Positions 43,671 to 52,468 are shown, counted from the stretch's first letter. The stretch: 64,000 nt of DNA from Rummeliibacillus pycnus_A (GCF_044359855.1 NZ_CP132291.1:3658001-3722000), one strand, 5' to 3'. Numbers and translations: made by a program. The notes: generated from the letters alone by a model not told the origin.

Positions 43671-43777
43671 AGTATAGCATTACCGAACAAACAATGCAAA
43701 CGTAGGTTCGAAAAAGTGTTTGACAAAAAACAAGTGTTCGGTTTATATTGGGAACATACATTCCGAACAAACATTCG
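43671..43777. promoter_or_regulatory. Divergent lexA/yneA promoters with LexA boxes
   Basis: LexA-box-like sequences: AAAACAAGTGTTCG (43727-43740), GGAACATACATTCC (43751-43764), CGAACAAACATTCG (43764-43777) and a weaker CAAACGTAGGTTCG (43697-43710). The yneA promoter is TTGACA (43720-43725), 18 bases, TATATT (43744-43749), with the first box in the spacer. lexA is read from TTGCAT/TATACT on the minus strand. Confidence 0.8.
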
Positions 43778-43794
43778 ATGGAAGGAAGATTCAT

Positions 43795-44109
43795 ATGAAC
43801 TGGGTTAATAGAAATCAAAATACAGCATTACTAATCGTATTCGTAACAATTGGTATGATTATTCTTTTTATAGCAAATAGAGATACGACAAAATATACTA
43901 ACATTGAAATACAAGAAGGAGATACACTATGGGCATTATCCGATCAATACAAAGGTGATTTATCAAATGACGAGTGGGTACGCTTAGTAAAAAATGAAAA
44001 CAATATGTTTGACGATAAAATAATAGCTGGTCATACTTTAATTATTCCAGAATATAAAAAAACAATTTCGAAAGATGAAGGAATAGAATTGGCGAGTGAC
44101 AGAAAATGA
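43795..44109 (+). CDS. yneA: SOS-induced cell division suppressor YneA
   Basis: A 104-residue single-pass membrane protein: transmembrane helix at about 11-26 (ALLIVFVTIGMIILFI) and an extracellular LysM domain from about residue 36 (IEIQEGDTLWALSDQYKG ... IIAGHTLIIP). YneA blocks septation during DNA damage. ATG at 43795 follows gaaggaag; the longer upstream frame would span the promoter and LexA boxes. It overlaps yneB by four bases and is divergent from lexA, as in B. subtilis. Confidence 0.93.
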   Translation: MNWVNRNQNTALLIVFVTIGMIILFIANRDTTKYTNIEIQEGDTLWALSDQYKGDLSNDEWVRLVKNENNMFDDKIIAGHTLIIPEYKKTISKDEGIELASDRK

Positions 44110-44762
44110 TGAATAATAAAGCAGTATTGTATTGTCGTGTAAGCACAGAAAAGGAAACACAAGATACATCAATAGAAAGACAAGAGATTGAACTAAGAGA
44201 CTTTGCAAAATTAGAAGGATATGAAGTAGCAGAAGTATTTACAGACAGACATAGTGGTTATGATATTGATCGTGAAGGTTTATTAGATTTACTAGAGTTT
44301 ATGAAGGAATATCACATTTTCACCTTATTTGTTCAAGATGAGACACGTTTAGGACGTGGTAATGGACGAATGGCTGTTTTGCATTTGTTGCAAAAGATGA
44401 ATGTTGATATATTTACCTTAAGCGATTCCGGCAATATTAAGTTGAATGATATGGATACTATGTTACTTGAAATTTTAGCTCTTGTAGAGGAGTATCAACG
44501 AAAACTACATAATGCGAAAATACGTCGAGGTATGAAAAGAGCTGTTCAAAATGGTTACAGACCCGAAAATAATTTGAAGGATCGAGGTAATCCGGAAGGC
44601 AGAGACCGGATTGATGCACCTATTGAGCAAATAATTAGTTTGAGACAAAAGGGCATGACCTTTGAAGAAATAACAGCAACTTTAAATGGCCTAGGATTTC
44701 AAATTAGTAAAGCAACTGTTCACAGACGTTTTAAAGAATATGAAGAAGAACAGGATAAATAA
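44106..44762 (+). CDS. yneB: YneB, serine-recombinase family protein
   Basis: A 218-residue protein of the resolvase/invertase family. The catalytic N-terminus YCRVSTEKETQD has the nucleophilic serine and QDETRLGRG is the second conserved block; the C-terminus carries a helix-turn-helix-like segment (MTFEEITATLNGLGFQIS). It is part of the SOS operon with yneA in Bacillus and is not in itself evidence of a mobile element. Four-base overlap with yneA. Confidence 0.9.
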   Translation: MMNNKAVLYCRVSTEKETQDTSIERQEIELRDFAKLEGYEVAEVFTDRHSGYDIDREGLLDLLEFMKEYHIFTLFVQDETRLGRGNGRMAVLHLLQKMNVDIFTLSDSGNIKLNDMDTMLLEILALVEEYQRKLHNAKIRRGMKRAVQNGYRPENNLKDRGNPEGRDRIDAPIEQIISLRQKGMTFEEITATLNGLGFQISKATVHRRFKEYEEEQDK

Positions 44763-44937
44763 GTTTTCATTTCATTTAATATCTAATATTAAGAAAGACG
44801 TTTTTAAATTTGATTGATATTGAAAGGAATAGTTATTGTGCCAGAGATTACAAAGAGTGATAAAGCTTTGTGCACTTATTGGCTAGCACTTTAGATGAAA
44901 ATTCGACAGTATCCAATAACATAGATTTAAGAAAAAT

Positions 44938-44974
44938 CAGTTGTACTCCACGCTAAGGAGTACAACTGTTTTTT
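44938..44974. terminator. Bidirectional terminator between yneB and the MocR gene
   Basis: CAGTTGTACTCC (44938-44949) and GGAGTACAACTG (44957-44968) form a perfect 12-base stem, loop ACGCTAA, with T-tracts on both strands. It overlaps the MocR stop codon (44953-44955). Confidence 0.9.
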
Positions 44975-46395
44975 GTCATCGAAATACTTTCTTCATATAA
45001 GATATCTAATCCTACCTTTAAATTATCTAATGATGCATATGAGTAGGATATTCTAATGTGATTTGAATCTTCTGCATCATAGATGAAACCAGGATTAATC
45101 AGTACATTTCTTTTTAGAAGTTTTAAGAAAAAATCTTTTGTCACAATAGATTCATTAAATCTTAGCCAAATATAAAATCCCCCTTGAGGACTTTCCCATG
45201 TTGCAATCGAGCTGAATTGTTCGGCAAGAATATTTTCAACAAATTTAGCACGAACCTTTAAATGATCTCGCAGTTCGATTAAATGATTCTCATATAGATC
45301 TGATGCAAGCCAATATGTAACAATCTCTTGTGAAATCGCACTTGATCCATAATCCATTTGCATTTTGATATCAGCTAATCTTTTAATAACAGGTGTTGGT
45401 CCAACGACCCAGCCAATTCGTAATCCTGGACTCAATGTTTTGGAAACACTTCCAATGTAAAGAACTTGTCCAGATGAATCGAGTGATTTAATAGAAGGTG
45501 TTGCAGTCTCAAATAATAATTCAGAGTAAACGTCATCCTCGATGATGGGGATTCGTAGTGCTTTGCAAGTATTGTAAAAATACTGTTTTTCATTTGAGGT
45601 CCAAACTCGCCCAGTTGGGTTATTTAAAGTAGGGACTGAATAGTAAATAGATTGCCGATTTTTTTTCTTTGATTTTAATGTTTGTTTAAGAGACTCATCA
45701 CGCTTAACGGATTTCATTTGCATTCCAAATGACTGAAATGGATGAATTGAATTTAGATAGGAACAATGATCTTGAAAAACAATTGAACCTGTTTCAAATA
45801 ACCCCACTGCCATTAATTGAAGGGCCTGTAATGCGCCGGAGACGATTAATATATTTTCTGTTTTAGTCGTAATACCACGTTTTTTTAAATAGTGGCATAA
45901 TGCCTGACGTAATTTTGTACTACCTTGAGGGGAAGAATAACCAAAATCTTTTCCTTCAAATGAAAGATTTTGTAGGGATTCTTGCAATTTTTTAGTCGGC
46001 AATAAAGTAGGAGAGAGTTCACCAGTTCCTAATCGAATAATAGAATCGTCTTGCTCATATTCGTTTATTAGTTGAATGGTATGGTAGTTAGGCTTATGAA
46101 TACTTGCTTCAATATATTTTTGCCAATTTGGTTGAGTATTTTTTGCCAAAAGGTTCCACGAGTCATTAGCAACAAATACACCAGAACCAACTCTAGATTC
46201 TAAAATACCATCTGCTTTTAATTCTTCTAACGCTTGTTGAATTGTACTACGATTAACATCAAATTCTAATGCAAGTTGTCTCTGTGTAGGTAGCTTAGTT
46301 CCTACTCCCCAATCACCGGACTTGATTTGTTCAGTTACCCAGTTAATAATTTGGTTTTGTAAACTAATCGATGCATCTCTTGCCGGTTTCCACAT
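44953..46395 (-). CDS. MocR/PdxR-type transcriptional regulator (GntR HTH fused to aminotransferase)
   Basis: A 480-residue fusion: an N-terminal GntR winged helix (LPTQRQLALEFDVNRSTIQ) and a C-terminal aminotransferase-class I-like domain. The PLP lysine is likely in YIGSVSKTLSPGLRIG. Such regulators sense an amino acid or PLP and control a neighbouring gene, here probably the divergent LysE-type exporter. The start is ATG at 46395-46393 with agaagggag upstream; the longer frame to 46443 is unsupported. Together with lysE it separates yneB from ynzC, which are adjacent in B. subtilis. Confidence 0.9.
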   Translation of the reverse strand: MWKPARDASISLQNQIINWVTEQIKSGDWGVGTKLPTQRQLALEFDVNRSTIQQALEELKADGILESRVGSGVFVANDSWNLLAKNTQPNWQKYIEASIHKPNYHTIQLINEYEQDDSIIRLGTGELSPTLLPTKKLQESLQNLSFEGKDFGYSSPQGSTKLRQALCHYLKKRGITTKTENILIVSGALQALQLMAVGLFETGSIVFQDHCSYLNSIHPFQSFGMQMKSVKRDESLKQTLKSKKKNRQSIYYSVPTLNNPTGRVWTSNEKQYFYNTCKALRIPIIEDDVYSELLFETATPSIKSLDSSGQVLYIGSVSKTLSPGLRIGWVVGPTPVIKRLADIKMQMDYGSSAISQEIVTYWLASDLYENHLIELRDHLKVRAKFVENILAEQFSSIATWESPQGGFYIWLRFNESIVTKDFFLKLLKRNVLINPGFIYDAEDSNHIRISYSYASLDNLKVGLDILYEESISMTKNSCTP

Positions 46396-46502
46396 TTCAT
46401 TTAACTCCCTTCTGAAAAATTGGATGGGAGAATTACCAACCAATTGGACCTTTTCTTAATTATATAACATAGTACGATAGTAAAAAGAAAGGGAGTTGAA
46501 CA

Positions 46503-47105
46503 ATGCAAGCATTTCTTCATGGATTAATTTTAGCATTCGGTCTAATTTTGCCTTTAGGTGTACAAAATATCTTTGTTTTTTCTCAAGGCGTTACACAACC
46601 AAACGTATTTAAAGCTTTACCAGCAGCTATTGCAGCAGCACTTTGCGATACATTATTAATTGTATTGGCAGTTTTTGGATTATCAATGATTGTACTTCAA
46701 TTTGAATGGATTCGTTTCATTTTATTAATAGGTGGTTTCTTCTTTTTACTATATATGGGTAAGGTGATATGGTGTTCAAGTACAGCAGATATGGAAGATA
46801 AGTCAGCACTACCATTTAAACAACAAGTTCTTTTTGCATTATCAGTATCTTTATTAAATCCACATGCGTTGTTAGATACAGTTGGCGTCATCGGTACAAG
46901 TGCATTGAAATATAAAGGAACTGAACAAATTCTTTTTGCTGTTGCGTGTATAGGTGTTTCATGGATTTGGTTTTTAGGTTTAATGATTGTTGGAGCAGGT
47001 ATGAAAAAATTACATATATCTGGGACAGTATTTGACATCTTAAATAAACTTTCTGCACTATTTATTTGGGGGACTGCTATTTATCTATTCATAAGTCTGT
47101 TTTAA
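46503..47105 (+). CDS. LysE/ArgO-family amino acid exporter
   Basis: A 200-residue membrane protein with six hydrophobic segments. The N-terminus (LHGLILAFGLILPLGVQNIFVFSQG) is typical of LysE/ArgO basic amino acid exporters. ATG at 46503 follows gaaagggag. Divergent MocR regulator suggests induction by an amino acid. Substrate (arginine, lysine or another) cannot be decided from sequence. A hairpin terminator follows. Confidence 0.88.
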   Translation: MQAFLHGLILAFGLILPLGVQNIFVFSQGVTQPNVFKALPAAIAAALCDTLLIVLAVFGLSMIVLQFEWIRFILLIGGFFFLLYMGKVIWCSSTADMEDKSALPFKQQVLFALSVSLLNPHALLDTVGVIGTSALKYKGTEQILFAVACIGVSWIWFLGLMIVGAGMKKLHISGTVFDILNKLSALFIWGTAIYLFISLF

Positions 47106-47180
47106 TCTCCATCCATTTGTTGGAAATGATCGTTTGAGAAAGACAAATAGCAAATTTTGATAGGTTTTGTCGATAAACTG

Positions 47181-47211
47181 AAGCTTTAAGCTTGCGCTTG
47201 GAGCTTTTTTT
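47181..47211 (+). terminator. Terminator after lysE
   Basis: AAGCTTTAAGC (47181-47191) pairs with GCTTGGAGCTT, with G-T pairs, followed by a T-run. Confidence 0.8.
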
Positions 47212-47253
47212 GCATACCTTTATGTTAATGTAGTTATGAAAGGTGTGTTAAAC

Positions 47254-47490
47254 ATGTTACCAAAAGAAAAAATTCAACGAATTAACTATTTATCAAAAAA
47301 GTCAAAAGAAGCAGGTTTAACTGTTGAGGAAGCAAAAGAACAAACTAAGCTTCGAAAAGAATATTTAGATACTTTCCGTGAGTCAATGCGAGGTACAATT
47401 GAAAATGTTCGTGTTTTCGATCCAAATGGCGATGAAGTAACTCCAGCAAAATTACGTGCAAAACAACAAAGAAGCAAACCATTAAATTAA
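47254..47490 (+). CDS. ynzC: UPF0291/DUF896 protein YnzC
   Basis: A 78-residue helical protein beginning MLPKEKIQRINYLSKKSKEA. It matches the DUF896 (YnzC) family, a conserved small Bacillales protein of unknown function next to yneA/yneB/tkt. ATG at 47254 has aaaggtg upstream; in-frame ATG at 47236 would place the site within the protein. tkt follows after 92 bases. Confidence 0.9.
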   Translation: MLPKEKIQRINYLSKKSKEAGLTVEEAKEQTKLRKEYLDTFRESMRGTIENVRVFDPNGDEVTPAKLRAKQQRSKPLN

Positions 47491-47582
47491 CTGAACAATT
47501 GCCTAAAAAGCATTGTTTTATGTAGAAATGTTGACTACACTGTAATAGAATAATATTTTGCTTTAAGAAAGGATGTCTATTC

Positions 47583-49586
47583 ATGACTCAACAAGCAGAT
47601 CAGCTTGCAATTAATACAATCCGTACTTTGTCTATTGATGCAATTGAAAAAGCAAACTCTGGCCATCCAGGGCTTCCAATGGGTGCAGCACCAATGGCTT
47701 ATACTCTTTGGACAAAACAATTACACCATAATCCAAAAAATCCTAAATGGTTTAACCGTGACCGATTTGTTTTATCAGCAGGACATGGTTCAATGCTTTT
47801 ATATAGCTTACTTCATTTAGGTGGTTATGACCTTCCAATGGAAGAAATTAAAAACTTCCGTCAATGGGGTTCATTAACTCCTGGACACCCTGAATATGGT
47901 CATACAGCTGGTGTAGAAGCTACAACTGGTCCACTTGGACAAGGGATTTCAATGGCTGTCGGTATGGCAATGGCTGAAGCACATTTATCAGGTGTTTATA
48001 ACAAGCCTGAAAACGACATTATTAATCACTATACATTTGCATTATGCGGTGATGGAGACTTAATGGAAGGTGTTTCTGCAGAAGCTGCTTCACTTGCAGG
48101 TCATTTACAATTAGAAAAACTGATTGTTCTTTATGATAGTAATGACATCTCATTAGATGGTGATTTAAACAAATCATTCTCTGATAATACAGCAGAACGT
48201 TTTAAAGCATATGGCTGGAACTACTTATTAGTAGAAGACGGCAATGACATAGAAGCTATTAATAAAGCAATTGCACAAGCAAAAGCGCACAAAGGTCAAC
48301 CAACTTTAATTGAAGTGAAAACTGTAATTGGTTTTGGTTCACCAAACAAATCTGGTAAATCGGCTTCCCACGGTTCACCACTTGGAACAGATGAAGTAAT
48401 GCTTACAAAACAAGCATACGAATGGGAAAATGAAGATTTCTTTGTACCAGAAGAAGTATACGAAACATTTAAACAAGCTTCTAAAGTTCAAGGTGAAGAT
48501 GCTGAAGTAGCATGGAATGCACAATTTGATGCATACAAAGAAGCATTCCCTGAACTAGGTGCACAATTAGAACAAGCAATCTCAGGTGAACTTCCAGCAG
48601 ATTTTGATACTGAAATTCCAACTTACGAAGCTGGCAAATCGATTGCAACACGTTCATCTTCAGGTGAAGTAATTAATGCATTAGCTAAAAAAATCCCAGC
48701 ATTCTTTGGTGGTAGTGCCGATCTTGCAGGTTCAAACAAAACAACGATTAAAGGTGCAGGCGACTTCTCAGCAACTGATCGCGAGGGTCGTAACATTTGG
48801 TTCGGTGTTCGTGAATTTGCAATGGGTGCAGCTCTTAATGGTATGGCGCTTCATGGTGGTTTAAACGTTTTTGGAGGTACATTCTTCGTATTCTCTGATT
48901 ACGTTCGTCCAGCAGTTCGTCTTTCTGCACTTATGGGACTTCCTGTAACATACGTATTCACTCATGATTCAATCGCAGTAGGGGAAGATGGTCCAACACA
49001 TGAACCAATCGAACATTTAGCAGCATTACGTGCAATGCCAAATCTTTCTGTTATTCGCCCAGCAGATGCTAACGAATCAGCAGCAGCTTGGAAACTTGCA
49101 GTATCTTCTAAAAACCGCCCTACAGCTTTAGTATTATCTCGTCAAGACTTACCAGTTCTTAATGTTGAAGTACAAAAAGTTTACGATGGCGTTGCGAAAG
49201 GCGCTTATATTGTAGAAAAAGCAAGCAAAGTAGTGGCAGATGCATTAGTTCTTGCAACTGGTTCAGAAGTACAGCTAGCAGTTGCTGCTAAAGCTGAACT
49301 TGCAAAAGAAGGTATTGATGTAACTGTTGTTTCTATGCCTGATTTTGCACGCTTTGAAGAACAAGATGCAGCTTACAAAGAAAGCGTATTGCCAAAAGCA
49401 GTAACAAAACGTTTAGCAATCGAAATGGCATCATCATTTGGCTGGCATAAATATACAGGTTTCGAAGGTGATGTACTAGCAATTGATGGTTTCGGTGCAA
49501 GTGCTCCAGGTGAAATCGTTATGAAGGAATATGGCTTTACAGTTGAAAATGTTGTATCAAAAGTAAAAGCACTATTTGAAAAATAA
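47583..49586 (+). CDS. tkt: Transketolase
   Basis: A 667-residue thiamine-diphosphate enzyme of the non-oxidative pentose phosphate pathway. The TPP motif is CGDGDLMEGVS ... DSNDISLDG, and HGS (FVLSAGHGSMLL) and the C-terminal GVREFAMGAALNG block are present. It interconverts ribulose-5-phosphate-derived sugars, thus downstream of the Gnd product. ATG at 47583 follows aaaggatg. Strong terminator follows. Confidence 0.97.
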   Translation: MTQQADQLAINTIRTLSIDAIEKANSGHPGLPMGAAPMAYTLWTKQLHHNPKNPKWFNRDRFVLSAGHGSMLLYSLLHLGGYDLPMEEIKNFRQWGSLTPGHPEYGHTAGVEATTGPLGQGISMAVGMAMAEAHLSGVYNKPENDIINHYTFALCGDGDLMEGVSAEAASLAGHLQLEKLIVLYDSNDISLDGDLNKSFSDNTAERFKAYGWNYLLVEDGNDIEAINKAIAQAKAHKGQPTLIEVKTVIGFGSPNKSGKSASHGSPLGTDEVMLTKQAYEWENEDFFVPEEVYETFKQASKVQGEDAEVAWNAQFDAYKEAFPELGAQLEQAISGELPADFDTEIPTYEAGKSIATRSSSGEVINALAKKIPAFFGGSADLAGSNKTTIKGAGDFSATDREGRNIWFGVREFAMGAALNGMALHGGLNVFGGTFFVFSDYVRPAVRLSALMGLPVTYVFTHDSIAVGEDGPTHEPIEHLAALRAMPNLSVIRPADANESAAAWKLAVSSKNRPTALVLSRQDLPVLNVEVQKVYDGVAKGAYIVEKASKVVADALVLATGSEVQLAVAAKAELAKEGIDVTVVSMPDFARFEEQDAAYKESVLPKAVTKRLAIEMASSFGWHKYTGFEGDVLAIDGFGASAPGEIVMKEYGFTVENVVSKVKALFEK

Positions 49587-49593
49587 AACTTCT

Positions 49594-49630
49594 AAAAAGT
49601 AGAGGTAATTTGCCTCTACTTTTTGTTTTT
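49594..49630 (+). terminator. Intrinsic terminator after tkt
   Basis: AAAAAGTAGAGG (49594-49605) pairs with CCTCTACTTTTT across TAATTTG, then T-rich. Confidence 0.9.
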
Positions 49631-49662
49631 TGACAAAGAAAGTGTATTATTTACAGTTGAAA

Positions 49663-49695
49663 TTGACAAAATATTCGATAAAATGAAGGTATAAT
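49663..49695 (+). promoter_or_regulatory. Candidate Spo0A-type promoter of sirA
   Basis: TTGACA (49663-49668) and TATAAT (49690-49695) are separated by 21 bases, too far for an ordinary sigma-A promoter. TTCGATA lies between them, one base from the reverse of a Spo0A box (TTCGACA). This layout recalls spoIIG, where Spo0A bridges the spacing. Inference only. Confidence 0.35.
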
Positions 49696-49721
49696 TACAT
49701 GAAAGAAGGGAGTGACAATAG

Positions 49722-50162
49722 ATGCGTGTTTACTCAATCTTTCATGTCAAAAAAAAGCATCAGTCATTTGTATACGGGAGAGAACGGTTATTATTTGAAT
49801 TAATTAAAAACTTGAAAACTGAAAATAATACTTTTTATCCTTCGCAGGAATTAGCTTATTTATGTGAATTATTACCGGTAAAAGAAATTGAAGCATTTAT
49901 CGAACAATATTTATATAAAAATTTCTCTGCAATTCATATGAAGAACCATGAAATCTTTTTGACAAACGAATTTAAAGGTGATTTACATATTGAAATTCAA
50001 CCGTATTATATGGTTGTCACTTGTGTTGGATCTCGTATGTTAGAATTAGACCTATTTGCGACATTATCAAAGATTAGTTCGGGTTTTATCGGATTTAACA
50101 AAAATGAAATGGAATGTGGTTGGCTAAAACCGCCTAAATTTTCAGTTGTTGCAAAGGGATAA
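49722..50162 (+). CDS. sirA: Sporulation inhibitor of replication protein SirA
   Basis: A 146-residue soluble protein. It resembles B. subtilis SirA (YneE), which binds DnaA during sporulation to stop new rounds of replication. The recognisable pieces are YGRERLLFEL in the N-terminal region and GFNKNEMECGWLKPPKF at the C-terminus. Position between tkt and yneF is the B. subtilis order. ATG at 49722 follows gaagggag. Expected to be activated by Spo0A. Confidence 0.85.
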   Translation: MRVYSIFHVKKKHQSFVYGRERLLFELIKNLKTENNTFYPSQELAYLCELLPVKEIEAFIEQYLYKNFSAIHMKNHEIFLTNEFKGDLHIEIQPYYMVVTCVGSRMLELDLFATLSKISSGFIGFNKNEMECGWLKPPKFSVVAKG

Positions 50163-50254
50163 ATCAGATAAATAGTAGTATCGAAGTAGTTTTTATTGTA
50201 TAATCCTCTTTGGAGATACTTTTCTCGTATGCGAATTTTAGAGGAGGAAAATTA

Positions 50255-50470
50255 GTGAGTACTGGATTAGCGATTACTTTAATAGTAGTAGCATTAATCG
50301 TAGGTTTAGTTGGCGGATTCTTTATCGCTCGTCAATATATGATGAAATACTTAAAAGAAAACCCACCTATTAACGAACAAATGTTACGTGTTATGATGAC
50401 TCAAATGGGTCGTAAACCATCTGAAAAACAAATCAAACAAATGATGAACCAAATGAATAAATTGAGATAA
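50255..50470 (+). CDS. yneF: UPF0154 membrane protein YneF
   Basis: A 71-residue single-pass membrane protein: hydrophobic N-terminus (LAITLIVVALIVGLVGGFFIA) and the conserved tail PPINEQMLRVMMTQMGRKPSEKQIKQMM. This is the YneF/UPF0154 family, function unknown. GTG at 50255 follows agaggagga; an upstream ATG at 50210 would place that site inside the gene. Follows sirA as in Bacillus. Confidence 0.92.
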   Translation: MSTGLAITLIVVALIVGLVGGFFIARQYMMKYLKENPPINEQMLRVMMTQMGRKPSEKQIKQMMNQMNKLR

Positions 50471-50562
50471 ATAAAACGTTTTGTCCGTAAGTGAGTGAAA
50501 AACTTGCTTTTATGGACAGTCCTTAGATATAGCTCAATTATAAATAGTGGAATATCCAATTA

Positions 50563-50605
50563 AAAAAATGCCATCGAAAATTTCTTTCGTTGGCATTTTT
50601 ATTTT
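50563..50605 (+). terminator. Terminator after yneF
   Basis: AAAAATGCCA plus CGAAA pairs with TTTCG plus TGGCATTTTT (one internal mismatch), then T-rich. A further hairpin without T-run lies at about 50480-50515 (TGTCC with GGACA). Confidence 0.85.
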
Positions 50606-50691
50606 GTGTGCGATTATAAAGTGTAACGCTCAGTATAATTTGGCGAGAAATTATTAACCGATAGAATCAGATAGGGGAAAAGCCCTAAGAA

Positions 50692-51648
50692 TTAGACTTT
50701 TAAGGAATCGTTCTTATTCAACACATATTCTTTTATAAATTCTCGAACAGTTTCTTCGTATTCTTGAGGATTTGCATTGAATGATTGGGCATGTGCACCT
50801 TCCTCAAATAGTTTTAACATTTTAGGACCATTCTTTAATCGATATAATTCGATTGTCATTCCAGGTAATATAAAATCATCTGGTAAGCTATGAATGAAAA
50901 GTACGGGTTTTTCAATATTCGTAACCGCTCTACGAGGAGCTATGCTTTTTAACCAATAGCCGTCACGTACTCGCAAAAATATATTAGCGAGTCTAATAGC
51001 GAGTGGACTTTTAAATGGTGTTTGTTTTGTGAGTAAATGATAAAGTTCTTCAGAGAAATCAGAATACGGACAGTCAGCAATATAAAAGTTCGCTTTGTCT
51101 TCTAATGTTCCGGCATATAATAATGTCGTTGCAGCTCCCATAGATTCACCGTGTACGCCAATAATTGCATCATCGTTCAATCTTTCCGTTATTGAATGAA
51201 GTACTGCTTGCAGATCAAATTTTTCATAATACCCATAGCTTGTTGTCTTACCACCGGACTCACCATGTCTTCTGTGATCATAGACTACCGTATTAAACCC
51301 AAGTCTTTCGAATAATCGAACATATTTTACAGAGTTTACTTTGTTTTCTGTCACACCATGGCAAACAATCATTGTATTTGTTGTTTGTAAAGGTTTAAAA
51401 TATATCCCTTTAATCAAATATCCGTTAGGTGAAGAAATACTTAAGTGCTCTTTGGCAACTGATTCATACCATTTTTCGTCATAGCGCAACGCCTTTTTTT
51501 CGCGTTCTAAAATGAAATCATCATCTTTTTTCTTTATATAGATAATTCGACTCGTTACTAAATAACCTAACAGTGTAACGATACCTCCTACAATTCCGGT
51601 TATTAAACCAAAAATCCAAATAATTCTTTTTTTCACACGCAACACCAC
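50692..51648 (-). CDS. yqkD: Alpha/beta hydrolase, YqkD-like
   Basis: A 318-residue membrane-anchored hydrolase: an N-terminal hydrophobic helix (IIWIFGLITGIVGGIVTLLGY) and the alpha/beta hydrolase motifs CHGVTENKVN, YDHRRHGESGG and HGESMGA with the nucleophilic serine. It matches B. subtilis YqkD in length and motifs. Substrate unknown. Several non-ATG starts are possible (GTG 51648, GTG 51645, GTG 51636); none has a strong ribosome site. Divergent from yqkC across a 500-base gap. Confidence 0.85.
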   Translation of the reverse strand: MVLRVKKRIIWIFGLITGIVGGIVTLLGYLVTSRIIYIKKKDDDFILEREKKALRYDEKWYESVAKEHLSISSPNGYLIKGIYFKPLQTTNTMIVCHGVTENKVNSVKYVRLFERLGFNTVVYDHRRHGESGGKTTSYGYYEKFDLQAVLHSITERLNDDAIIGVHGESMGAATTLLYAGTLEDKANFYIADCPYSDFSEELYHLLTKQTPFKSPLAIRLANIFLRVRDGYWLKSIAPRRAVTNIEKPVLFIHSLPDDFILPGMTIELYRLKNGPKMLKLFEEGAHAQSFNANPQEYEETVREFIKEYVLNKNDSLKV

Positions 51649-51941
51649 TTTCTATCTTTGTTGATATAGCTTATACGGCGCTCTTGAAATAGCTACTCGA
51701 AAAAAGGCTGAAAATATTAATAGTTTGGCATCCTTTTTGAATATTAATCCCTTGCTTTATTCTGAATTTTGAAATTAATTAAAATGGATTTTTGAATTGA
51801 TGGAATGACATGTAGTGTATTTTTGAAGATCATCTCGTGTGCATCCTTCAAATATTCGGCGCACTTTTCAGTGGGATTTGTATAACACACATCATTTAAT
51901 ACATTTATTGTAATTAACGGTAGATGTTAAAGGCAAATTTT

Positions 51942-52155
51942 ATGGTAAGATTCGTATACTTAAAGCCAAAATTGGATAAAGTGAAACTTTTCCCAAGGGG
52001 ATAAAATCCATCTTCATAGGTAATCTTTTCTTTACTATATTATATGATGGATCCGTATTTACTGTTGATAAAGTACATGCTCTAGAGATAAAATTGAATG
52101 AAAATGATATTAAGATCGTAAAAAGCGACAAAAAGCAAAAAAGGGGAAATTTCAA
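51942..52155 (+). pseudogene. Possible frameshifted small gene before yqkC
   Basis: The 507-base gap 51649-52155 has no intact gene. An ATG at 51942, preceded by aaagg, encodes about 20 residues (MVRFVYLKPKLDKVKLFPRG) before a stop at 52002. Across the point ccaagggg the next frame stays open for about 70 codons (GIKSIFIGNLFF, then DKVHALEIKLNEN) but has no start. A single lost base could explain it, or it may be chance. 51649-51941 shows nothing I can name. Confidence 0.25.
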
Positions 52156-52416
52156 ATGGCAAAGAAAAAAAGACAACAAAGAACGCAATCTCAATCGAAG
52201 ACAGTTGAGAAAGAAGAAAATCTAACTCTACAAGATCAACTGAATAGTGATGTTTTGGCTAAGTTAAAACTTGCAAAAAAAGAGCTAGTAGCAAAAGAAC
52301 AGCAACAGCAAGAAGAAAAAGAAGCACAACTTGCATTTGAACGAAAACAACGTGAAAAAAATAAATCTTTTGCTGAATTACTTGAAGAGTATGGAGATAA
52401 AGGCACTAAATTTTAG
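52156..52416 (+). CDS. yqkC: DUF3886 protein YqkC
   Basis: An 86-residue, highly charged, helical protein beginning MAKKKRQQRTQSQSKTVEKE, with LTLQDQLNSDVLAKLKLAKKE and a C-terminal FAELLEEYGDKGTKF. This matches B. subtilis YqkC (DUF3886), function unknown. ATG at 52156 follows aaggggaaa. In B. subtilis it lies near yqkD, as here. Followed by a terminator shared with the convergent gene. Confidence 0.88.
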   Translation: MAKKKRQQRTQSQSKTVEKEENLTLQDQLNSDVLAKLKLAKKELVAKEQQQQEEKEAQLAFERKQREKNKSFAELLEEYGDKGTKF

Positions 52417-52424
52417 TGAAATAC

Positions 52425-52468
52425 AAAAAACGCGTTAAGGAGTTTTCAAACGCCTTAACGCATTTTTT
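52425..52468. terminator. Bidirectional terminator between yqkC and the convergent yqkF
   Basis: GCGTTAAGG pairs with CCTTAACGC (loop about 12 bases), with A-run before and T-run after. Confidence 0.9.

Noticed and set aside
44106..44762. yneB as a sign of a mobile element
   Set aside because: It is the SOS operon partner of yneA in Bacillus; there are no flanking repeats or attachment sites.
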